Part shown: positions 58,001-64,000 of the stretch, piece after piece
How positions within the stretch are numbered: position 1 is the stretch's first letter
Layout of the letters: each line of letters opens with the position of its first letter
Origin: Rhyacophila brunnea
Lineage: Eukaryota; Arthropoda; Insecta; Trichoptera; Rhyacophilidae
Assembly (NCBI GenBank): GCA_022495005.1
Contig: JAGYXB010002037.1
Span: 310,001 to 374,000, forward strand
Reading direction: 5' to 3'
DNA: 64,000 nucleotides
Translations under genes and position numbers: made by a program
Notes under the pieces: model-generated
Databases searched by the model: none
The model's input: only the letters and a program-made list of their open reading frames with translations
Told to the model about the DNA's origin: nothing

Positions 58001-60466
58001 GTTAAGCTCGCCCGCGTACCGATACATCCAATAATTATCATACACCGCGATACTAATATCAAAAAAGTGACGCATCGCGTGATTTTATGCAGTACCATTT
58101 TCGATTGAATATGCTCGATGGGCGAAGGAGGGGTAGGCTAGGAGCTAGTCTGGTACTGCCGCTCTGACAGTATTTTTTCGTGTTGCGAACGTTTTCGGGT
58201 ATAGCGGCTCTGAGCGCAACAGCTGTCAAGAGCAACTAAAAGGTGATAGACCTTCTTTCAAGGAGAAGAAGAATCAATTTTATAATGAAATAAAAATATA
58301 ATGTTTAATTTTAATAATTTTGATGTTAATAGTAAAATATAATCCAAATAAACATTTATTTTTAATCAATCGCAGCACCCCCAGATATAATATCCACAAG
58401 CCGCAACTGGATATAACATAAGGCATATTGAAATATCTGACCTGATCGTTGTCATCCAACAGTGGATTGATGGCCTTTTCGAGCCGCATGAGTTGTTCTT
58501 CTTTGTCAGCCAGTCTTTCCACACATCTGGATAGCATTCTTTGGGCAGCCACCGTCAGGCAATTTTTAGTGCCTGAAAACATATATCATATAAATCGCTT
58601 GGCTTTAAAATATTATACATATTATAGATAGCACTAATATACTATATTGATACCTCTCCGCCCTGGCACATCTTGAGGAGAGTACGATGGTACCTCTTTG
58701 CCAAGATGGTAGGCACACATTAGATACATATTTTTTTGATATACAGGTTATTATAAAGTGAAAACACAGTATTAGGCAGCAGCCGGGAGTTCCATGTTCA
58801 ATTCCTGGTGATGTCACCATGCATTTATGTGGTTTTGTCAAAGTATGTGTGTTTATGTGATTGTTTCACTATTACAACTACATTACTGTTTCACAATTAC
58901 AACACTACCATCCGGTTGAAGTGTAAAAAAATCCAAGATATAAGTTCTTGTAACTGCCTTTTCTCATTTATTCTCGTTCCATATCAATATGCTGACTAAT
59001 GAACGGCTTCGATTATCTTACAAAATGTCAAAAACTATGCATTTCCTATATGGTAAATCGATGGGGGAAAAATATAAAGATGCAATATTTTAATACCATT
59101 ATAAAGGTTGGAATTGTCCACGATCTGGTTAACGTCTGCAAGGAACTCCTCACGGCTCTGGTACTGTTTCTGACGAAGATTGTCCCGGATGGTCTGCAAG
59201 TCCATGGGCCGCGTCACGATGCGATGATAGTCCAGCACCAGCTACTCAAGCAATCGATTAAACAATCCACATATCAGATAGATTTTAGATTACCAGCTTT
59301 ACAATTCACTTGGAAGAAGTATTTGATTATTTTGTAAGTTGCAGTATCATATGGCTAGAGAAAGGTAAATTCTGCATGCTCGTACAGAGTTTCCCAAACC
59401 TTTGCTGCTGGAACAGTGCTTCATATGTTTACTAAGTAGGTACATACAGCAAAATTTTACTTGTGTGGGAGATCAGTGAGATCGTGTGGTAATTTCAACA
59501 CTTTCTTGTCAAGCCCTTCTTATGTATAAGGACGAATTCAGACTTTGTCTAATAAAGGGGTCACTTTCCCGACCACACCGTTCCACAGATATACACATAC
59601 AGATAGTAGAGTATCGATTCCATTTTTATTAAGCATATTTAGCATCTGGTGAATTCCTATTTTACCACGTTTTTATTAGCTCGTATTCTTGTTTGTCCGG
59701 TACAGATTTTTTCTTGTTTGTTCAAGATTTGTATTGGACGATTGAAGATTTTTAACTAACTTCCCGACTAGCTAGACATTTGAAACTTTTAGAATATATC
59801 AGAAGATGACGACAATGCATTCTTTTAATACTTTTAGCCATTTTTAAGCTGAATTAAATTCATTTTCAGTTAATTCTGTTTTGTATGGAAAGTTATTGTT
59901 GTCGGTTGCTAAGGGGGTCCTAGCAACTAAATTATTAATATATACGTGCGTTACTATGGAAATCAATATGAAATGTCAAAATAAACTTTTCAATATTCTA
60001 TAATATTTATTCAGTATTTCTATCAAGTACAATAAAAAGTTTTTATTAATACATAGAATTGTCAAGTTTATATGATTCAACAGAAAATTTAAAAACGTGG
60101 TATACCTATAAAAAGTTCTTTTTATCTTGTAATTATTTCCAGTATGGTTAATTTGGCATAGTTAACACATTTTTCCATTTATCAGACTTATCTTTCTTTT
60201 CCTTTCTGATAGTATAGGCTTACCTTGGGGTTAACAGGGAAGAGGAAGGGCTGCACATCTGGTAGATGCCTCATGTGATTAAGGACGTCTTCCAGCAGAC
60301 TGGATAGGGTGACTAGAGGATCAGTGCGGCGGCGTTCTGCTGGCCGTTTCACTAGGTAGTCACACGCCTCCGCCCCACGTCGCCGGCTGCCGTGACCACC
60401 ACGACCTCCCACCGCATCACGTGGAACGCGAAGGACCATCGTCCTCCGTTTCATCTCTTCAGCGTG
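48937..60466 (-). CDS. TAF1: TAF1, TFIID subunit 1, C-terminal half (5' partial, eleven exons)
   Basis: Transcribed leftward. The exons are 60466-60224, 59241-59097, 58572-58442, 56395-56233, 55928-55786, 54722-54500, 54406-54347, 52949-52833, 52442-52093, 50994-50758 and 49014-48937, totalling 629 residues. Phases agree at every GT-AG junction. TAF1 is the largest TFIID subunit and bridges promoter DNA, acetylated histones and the other TAFs. This segment begins at the basic region before CDYL and the conserved [15 protein letters not shown]. Two bromodomains follow, joined by [20 protein letters not shown], each with the acetyl-lysine-binding YN pair. Next come two AT-hooks (RGRPRK) and a long acidic tail. 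AT-hook exons occur in Drosophila TAF1 splice forms. The N-terminal TAND, DUF3591 and zinc-knuckle regions must lie right of the window. Confidence 0.93.
49228..49482 (+). mobile_element. MITE family B, copy 3 (255 bp)
   Basis: This has the same TIRs and interior as copies 1 and 2, flanked by ATAT at 49224-49227 and 49483-49486. It lies in the last TAF1 intron, 214 bp before the last exon. Confidence 0.85.
49490..50757. other. Last TAF1 intron, remainder
   Basis: A direct repeat occurs at about 50090-50140 and 50206-50258 (gggaatttatagcaatatga / aggaatttatagcaatatca ... cctttattgtaatggcgtta). It is followed in both by 'attcggcagacc' at about 50182 and 50262. If exon 50994-50758 is not spliced, its frame continues for 19 residues to a TAA at 50698. 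Confidence 0.5.
50758..50994 (-). CDS. TAF1: TAF1 exon: Met/Gln-rich acidic tail
   Basis: This exon opens [20 protein letters not shown] after ttccag and is rich in Met, Gln and Glu ([20 protein letters not shown]). It ends at EAHWQ. The proposed donor is CAG|GTTGGT, phase 0. An alternative donor four bases later (G|GTAAAC) would break the frame of the last exon. Confidence 0.85.
51010..51632. other. TAF1 intron, AT-rich
   Basis: This stretch contains 'aactcagaaatatacctatt agaaaag' near 51290, a tail-like piece of SINE S2. Nothing else was recognised. Confidence 0.4.
51633..51745 (+). mobile_element. tRNA-like SINE family S2, copy
   Basis: The head gaccggtagctcaaaggatagagcac-type sequence (51637 on) has a tRNA-like D arm and a cactc..gagtg anticodon-like stem, then gagttcaagttcc as B box. 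It lacks a proper acceptor stem and the conserved T33, so it is not a functional tRNA gene. The tail 'atgtttctgagg' matches the copy at 23215. Confidence 0.6.
51895..52060. repeat. Diverged copy of the GC-ended palindrome family
   Basis: The GC-rich flanks and centre ('ataaccgtgtgtgatatgcc' and, inverted, 'atgtctacgaacattttaca catggttat') match the element at 43980-44124. Its end lies about 33 bp from the 5' splice site of the TAF1 exon ending at 52093. Confidence 0.55.
52093..52442 (-). CDS. TAF1: TAF1 exon: acidic Tyr/Gly/Glu-rich tail
   Basis: It opens [20 protein letters not shown] after ttgcag (phase 1 to 0) and ends TYLQYK at AAG|GTATGC. Repeated Y-D-x-G and Y-H-E-M-G-A-G units give a low-complexity acidic tail that corresponds to the YDPSDFL region of insect TAF1. 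Confidence 0.92.
52450..52832. other. TAF1 intron
   Basis: Nothing was recognised apart from splice sites and a short 'taggtagacagg' direct repeat at about 52551-52570. Confidence 0.4.
52833..52949 (-). CDS. TAF1: TAF1 exon: acidic, in-frame cassette (117 nt)
   Basis: This exon encodes [20 protein letters not shown] and then [18 protein letters not shown]. It has phase 1 at both ends and a length divisible by three, so skipping it keeps the frame. Confidence 0.9.
52952..54346. other. TAF1 intron
   Basis: A small TIR element lies at about 53283-53625: attacattggcag opens it and ctgccaatgtaat closes it, with 'gatcg' words near both ends. A repeat family E copy lies at 53755-53860. The stretch in between is unremarkable. 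Confidence 0.45.
53755..53860. repeat. Repeat family E, copy 2
   Basis: 'agagatggcagtatattgtg ... caaccgaccggggctagtgt ... atgctcattttctatgg' matches 21105-21180. Confidence 0.5.
54347..54406 (-). CDS. TAF1: TAF1 exon: 60-nt AT-hook cassette
   Basis: The exon encodes [20 protein letters not shown], whose RGRPRK core is a minor-groove-binding AT-hook. Phase is 1 at both ends, so it can be skipped without frameshift. This resembles the optional AT-hook exons of Drosophila TAF1. The donor is GATG|GTAATT. Confidence 0.9.
54500..54722 (-). CDS. TAF1: TAF1 exon: end of bromodomain 2 helix, first AT-hook
   Basis: It opens [20 protein letters not shown], matching the YDEHLTQLEKDI helix after bromodomain 2. 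A basic-acidic DRDRDRDRD run follows, and then an AT-hook (ARGRPRKHK). The donor is GATG|GTAAGA, phase 1. Confidence 0.93.
54730..55297. other. TAF1 intron
   Basis: No feature was recognised between the exon at 54722 and the SINE at 55298. Confidence 0.4.
55298..55526 (-). mobile_element. SINE family S1, full-length copy (229 bp)
   Basis: This is the most complete copy. On the - strand it runs: head gcccacgatggccgcgtggc ttaagcg, B box ggttcgaatcc, body, then two small hairpins (cctccactcggtggagg and gatcctattaggatc) and the tail cggacatgg. The tRNA-like head has RNA polymerase III A and B boxes. Confidence 0.82.
55786..55928 (-). CDS. TAF1: TAF1 exon: bromodomain 2, second half
   Basis: The exon encodes [20 protein letters not shown] and then [18 protein letters not shown]. 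The YN pair in CEAYNG is the acetyl-lysine anchor. The acceptor is gtttcag and the donor CAG|GTAAAC. Confidence 0.95.
56233..56395 (-). CDS. TAF1: TAF1 exon: bromodomain 2, first half
   Basis: It opens [20 protein letters not shown] after tttttag. The ZA-loop follows ([28 protein letters not shown]). The donor is CAAG|GTAAAA, phase 1. Confidence 0.95.
56400..56774. other. TAF1 intron
   Basis: This is AT-rich, with a short tRNA-like word 'ctgggttcgattccgggtta' at about 56602, probably a SINE scrap. Confidence 0.4.
56775..57430 (+). mobile_element. LINE 3' end with reverse-transcriptase C-terminus and (AAG)n tail
   Basis: A frame of 152 codons (56932-57390) encodes the region after the RT palm: [52 protein letters not shown]. 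It ends shortly before an (AAG)n tract at about 57402-57424, the usual 3' tail. Upstream to about 56775 the same element continues with shifts. It lies antisense in a TAF1 intron. The long open frame suggests a fairly recent insertion. Confidence 0.75.
57431..57870. other. TAF1 intron, with a SINE S1-like fragment
   Basis: 'gccgcctcacgaaggggttt ... tttacgagaaatggaaac' (57438-57490) overlaps the S1-type fragment at 23690. Nothing else was recognised. Confidence 0.4.
57879..58409. mobile_element. Non-autonomous hAT element (531 bp) with perfect 8-bp TSD
   Basis: The ends are cagtagcggctcgtcc (57879) and, read inward from 58409, cagttgcggcttgtgg. An internal 'gcagcaccccc' word stands near both ends. 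The exact duplication GATATAAC lies at 57871-57878 and 58410-58417. The element sits only 24 bp, measured from the duplication, from the TAF1 exon end at 58442. Confidence 0.88.
58442..58572 (-). CDS. TAF1: TAF1 exon: end of bromodomain 1 and inter-bromodomain linker
   Basis: The exon encodes [20 protein letters not shown], then [20 protein letters not shown] and DNDQ. The [11 protein letters not shown] linker is nearly invariant in TAF1. The donor is CAG|GTCAGA. Confidence 0.95.
58575..59096. other. TAF1 intron
   Basis: This is AT-rich and nothing was recognised. A short inverted pair 'atacctct..' / '..ggtacctct' at about 58650-58695 is not convincing. Confidence 0.35.
59097..59241 (-). CDS. 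TAF1: TAF1 exon: bromodomain 1, middle
   Basis: It opens [20 protein letters not shown] and continues [20 protein letters not shown] to NSNLYN, the acetyl-lysine-binding pair. The donor is AATG|GTATTA, phase 1. Confidence 0.95.
59250..60223. other. TAF1 intron
   Basis: AT-rich; no repeat or coding feature was recognised. Confidence 0.4.
60224..60466 (-). CDS. TAF1: TAF1 exon: basic segment and start of bromodomain 1 (first exon in window)
   Basis: After attgcag it opens [19 protein letters not shown] Gly/Arg-rich insert, [20 protein letters not shown] and then PFLFPVNPK follow. The RRRTDPxVTLSS motif is conserved in TAF1. The donor is AAG|GTAAGC. No upstream TAF1 exon is visible up to 64000, so the preceding intron exceeds 3.5 kb. 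Confidence 0.93.
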
Positions 60467-60519
60467 CTGCAATTACGGAAAATATAATAAATATAAATAC
60501 AACAGGTCTCACAGAACAT

Positions 60520-61215
60520 CGTGTCTGCAAATTTGTACGTATGCAGTTCGCCGTATCACACTTCACCCTGAAATGTTGTATCGGAAATATATGGTCGTAT
60601 ATTAAAGACCGTCCAACTTTTTTTTGTACTGAGTGTACTCATGTCTAAATAAAACACGGTTCTTGTCGGTTTACAGGAAGCCAGCCGCAAAAATTTTTGA
60701 AAATAGAGATATACTGGATTATACTGCCCTTCCAAGGAAGAAGGCAGTAACTCACAAAACTTGTGAAATTGGGTTATGAATGCTATCCGTTAGATAATTT
60801 TGAATTATCACTAAAATACCGTTAAAATCCTTAGTGAAAAAATAGACATCTTCTAAAATAATACATTTTTTTAGCAAAAAGGCAGTAATAGCACCTATTC
60901 ATTGCAGTTACTGCTTGTTTATTATTACTTTGTTTATATTTAAACATCCTACTAATAAAAATTACCACCGTTTTTTATTAATTCACAGTACTAAAGTTTG
61001 AGAAAAAACACATTATGTCATTTATCTCGAAAGTGTGTGAGAGTCAGTTATTGCCTTCTTCCTTAGAAGGGCAGTATAGGTTAGGTTTTCATTCTTGAAT
61101 ATATGAAATACAGTTGACCGTAGTACGGTCATCTCTTTCCGATAAGAAAGCTCACGGCGAACTATGCTACGCTGAAATGTAATACGTACAATTTACATGT
61201 AACCACAGAAAATAT
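60520..61215. repeat. Repeat family C, copy 2 (with nested MITE)
   Basis: 60525-60720 matches 11231-11297 joined to 11551-11705 and carries the empty site of MITE B at 60587. 61117-61200 matches the spacer of the 11795-12167 inverted repeat (ggtcatctctttccgataag ... gtacaatttacatgtaacc). A separate MITE (60724-61074) splits the copy. Confidence 0.65.
60724..61074. mobile_element. TA-flanked MITE (351 bp)
   Basis: The ends are ctgcccttccaaggaagaag and, read inward from 61074, ctgcccttctaaggaagaag. The TIR is about 28 bp, through 'gca(g/a)taact', and TA lies on both sides (60722-60723 and 61075-61076). It is nested in repeat family C. Confidence 0.78.
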
Positions 61216-62371
61216 CAGTCTGATTTTAACAGACAGAGACAGATGACAGCCGAGTGACTATCACTGTCGTCGAGTTTGAATGGCTAGCTTAGAGTAAGTC
61301 AGTTTCCATTTGAACACCAAAGGTAAGCAGCATCACACTTTATTGAATAGGTGATCAGTCAAGTTATACAACATGTCGATTCGGGGTAAAGCAGAAGCTC
61401 CTACCAGTACTTGCCATATAGGTGGGTTAGTGTGTAAATGGTGTATATCCAGTTTACAGATTTCCATTAATTCAAGATTACATGCAAAATGGACACTTAG
61501 GTATTATAAATGAGACAATATTTTCTCAAATACCCTATTAACCCTTTTACTCCTAGCAGATTTAGCCTAGCATATGTGAAAACTCCCAAGCGTTTTTTGC
61601 CAAAAAATCTTCGATTTGGTTTTTTTTAAATAAATAAATCTACACATGTTTAAAAATTTGAAACTTTTTTTGTGTGTTCTCAATGGTGTATAAAGCAATA
61701 ATATGTAATAATATTGATAGATTACATCAATAAAACAAAAGGAAAAAAATAATGTATCAATATTTATTTAGAAATGAACGGATAAAACTATGTTTGAACT
61801 ACTAAACAAATGTGACAATATTTTTTTATTTATAATTGATATATCAAATTTTATAGTATAATCTATTCTTATCGAGTAACAGAAAAAAAAATAAACATTA
61901 TTTCTCTATGAAATAGAATTTTTATAAAGTAATCAAAAAAAAAAATCATGTAGTGTCAAGGTATTCAAGAATATTATTCAATTCACGAAATCGCACGAGA
62001 ATTCGATACAGTATCGAGGACTAACTGATATGGGAATGAACTAATTTCAAAAAATAAGTTTCAAAGCACTAAACCATTATAATATTTATTCGTGTATTTT
62101 TCCACCATCCTACCAAAAGAACAGTAGGCATTCATTGTTTGTTAGGTCAGATCATAAACATTACAAAATTCATAATGTAATGTGATATATGAATCATAAA
62201 ACAACAAAAAGAAATATGAAAACTTAAAATGACCCTAGTCACACCTAACACAGAGAGAATATAGTGCTTTGTCTACCAGACGAAATATGATGGAAAAAAA
62301 TTGGAATAAATCGTAAATTTGGTTCCAAGCTTTTGGCCGATGGAATCGGCCCAGATGGAGTTTTCGCATAA
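61216..62371. other. TAF1 intron or upstream sequence, AT-rich
   Basis: No feature was recognised on either strand. Confidence 0.4.
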
Positions 62372-62548
62372 GCTGGCCATATACGTACAGTTTTAGTAGC
62401 AGGTTGAACCTGGCACAGACAATAACTGTTCAAAAACTGTACGTTAGTGGGCATACCACAGATCAGTTTAACTACCCCATTTAAATCTGTCGAACTGTCA
62501 ACAGACGTGCCCATATACGTACAGTTATTGTCTGTGGCAGAGCAAGTG
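62372..62548. repeat. Mixed direct and inverted repeat
   Basis: 'gccatatacgtacagtt' occurs at 62374 and again at about 62510. 'cacagacaataactgtt' and 'cagttattgtctgtgg' are inverted partners at about 62415 and 62522. This suggests a rearranged fold-back element. Confidence 0.5.
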
Positions 62549-62928
62549 TCAAAAACTATGGAGGTTAAGTTCGCGGAGATAATACACAGGGGTAGTGTTA
62601 AAATTAGTTTTAAGTAGGGTATACTTGAACGATATTGATACACGAACAATTTTACTTTGAATTTTTTATGATTATAATTGTTTTTATTATAATTGTTTTT
62701 ATTATAAACTAATTGACATAAAATACACACCAATGATGTTTGTAAAATAAATCATGATTTCGCTAGTGGATTGTGTATTTTATCGATTCACCGAAACAAT
62801 ATTATACACATTCGTGTAAATATAAAATATGAACTATAATCTTATCTTTTGAATGAATTATTCCCTTTAATGGACAGTATTAATTAAGTAAGAAAGCGGT
62901 AATATTTATAAAGGTATTGATTTATATA

Positions 62929-64000
62929 CGAGGGTGGGTCAATAAGTCCTTAGAAAAGCCGACAGGTGGCGCGACTAGTACTGTAAGCGGTTTGTTTTCA
63001 TGCAGCGGCACTACCGATTCAGTATGCTGCGAAGTTTCAATCAGATTGGTCGGTTTTTGTATTTTCTCGTACATTTAAAAATTTGCTTGTTTACAAATGG
63101 AGAAAATTGAGTTTAGAGCTGTTATTAAACATTTTAATATAAAAGGGTTAACAGCAAAGGAAATAAAAAATGAGTTGGATTTAGTTCACGGCATATCTGC
63201 TCCTTCACTTGCAACTATTTATAACTGGTTAAATGAATTTAAACGTGGTCGTACATCAACAAAGGATGAACCACGCTCAGGACGTCCTGTAGAGGTGGCT
63301 ACACCAGAAATGATCAATAAAATCCACGATATGGTGTTAAGTGACCGAAGATTAAAGTTGAGTGAGATAATTGAGGTTACAGGGATCTCAAAAGGTAGCG
63401 TCATTTCTATTTTACATGACAAATTGGGCATGAAAAATATTTCTGCAAGATGGGTGCCGCGTTTGCTCACAGTCGACAATAAACGCAATAGGGTGGTGGC
63501 CTCTAAAGCCCTGTTGTCGCTCATGCAACGCAATCCGGATGAATTTTTCGTCGCTTTGTGACTGTAGATGAAACATGGATACACCACTATACTCCCGAGA
63601 CGAAAGAACAGTCAAAGCAGTGGATTGCGAAGGCAACCATGTCCAAAGAAGGCGAAAACCGTAAAATCAGCTGGTAAGGTTATGGCTACTGTATTTTGGG
63701 ATGCACGTGGAATTATTTTCGTTGACTATTTGGAAAAGGAAAAACAATAACAGGGGATTATTATGCATTTTTATTGGACCAGCTAAAAAACGAAATTGAA
63801 GAAAAACGGCCTCATTTAAACAGGAAAAAAATCCTCTTTCATCAGGACAATGCCCGTGTTCACACATGTTTACGATCAATGGCTAAAATTGAAGAATTGA
63901 AGTTCGAATTGGTCGACCACCCACCGTATTCGCCAGATTTAGCCCCCAGTGACTTTTCCTTTTCCCAAACTTAAAAAAATGGCTAAGTGGACAACGTTTT
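62929..64000 (+). mobile_element. Mariner element with frameshifted transposase, truncated by the window edge
   Basis: The left TIR cgagggtgggtcaataagtc starts after TA (62927-62928). The transposase frame starts at ATG 63097 and runs intact to 63561 (HTH region: NIKGLTAKEIKNELDLVHG, TIYNWLNEFKRGRTSTKDEP, RSGRPVE). It then shifts frame at about 63550, again near 63640, and near 63745. Catalytic parts remain: DETWIHHY (first Asp), HQDNARVHT (second Asp) and PDLAPSDF with the third Asp 34 residues after the second, i.e. D,D34D. Another shift follows near 63970. The copy cannot make an active enzyme. The right TIR lies beyond 64000. Confidence 0.88.

Noticed and set aside
62245..62733. 162-codon - strand frame as an upstream TAF1 exon
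   Set aside because: It runs through a direct/inverted repeat and shows no TAF1 similarity or splice-compatible phase.

Overview
This window reads as nuclear DNA of an insect. The likeliest group is Hemiptera (aphid or another sternorrhynchan), judged from the AT-rich intergenic sequence with many 'taggtacctac' and 'ggttaggtt' runs, the spliced genes, the insect JAK/STAT receptor family and the dense load of small DNA transposons. The order is an inference; no marker gene fixes it.

Layout: (1) 1-989, the last exon of a receptor tail that looks like the cytoplasmic part of Domeless, the JAK/STAT receptor. (2) 7145-9384, an intronless Domeless-like ectodomain on the same strand. It has a signal peptide, a class I cytokine-receptor module and fibronectin-III domains, but no membrane segment and one frameshift near its start. 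(3) 14528-31527, the complete coding region of WASH (WASHC1) in five exons on the + strand, with all splice phases agreeing. It encodes the Arp2/3 activator of the endosomal WASH complex. (4) 48937-60466, the 3' half of TAF1 on the - strand in eleven exons: tandem bromodomains, two AT-hooks, an acidic tail and a 25-residue last exon. Its 5' part lies beyond the right edge. WASH and TAF1 are convergent and share no pathway. The two receptor pieces probably form a tandem receptor locus.

Almost everything between these exons is mobile DNA. Several elements can be delimited to the base. There are four hAT elements with 8-bp target duplications: 1781-2482 (CTCTAGAC, perfect), 57879-58409 (GATATAAC, perfect), 12447-13136 (7/8) and 18095-19319 (7/8). 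A solo LTR lies at 41721-42338 (ends TGATACC/GGTATCA, duplication ACAT). A 1284-bp TA-flanked element whose TIR core recurs inside it lies at 40338-41621. A 90-bp TTAA-flanked miniature element lies at 47058-47147. A 253-255-bp MITE family occurs in three copies and has a matching empty site inside the window. A tRNA-derived SINE family has at least six copies, and there are several fold-back families. A mariner element with a frameshifted D,D34D transposase runs off the right edge. Non-LTR retrotransposon 3' ends occur in several places.

No CRISPR, operon or prokaryotic feature is present. The points most worth checking are the membrane-less Domeless paralogue, the hand-found last TAF1 exon and its two consecutive in-frame AT-hook or acidic cassettes, and the transposon structures with exact insertion sites.
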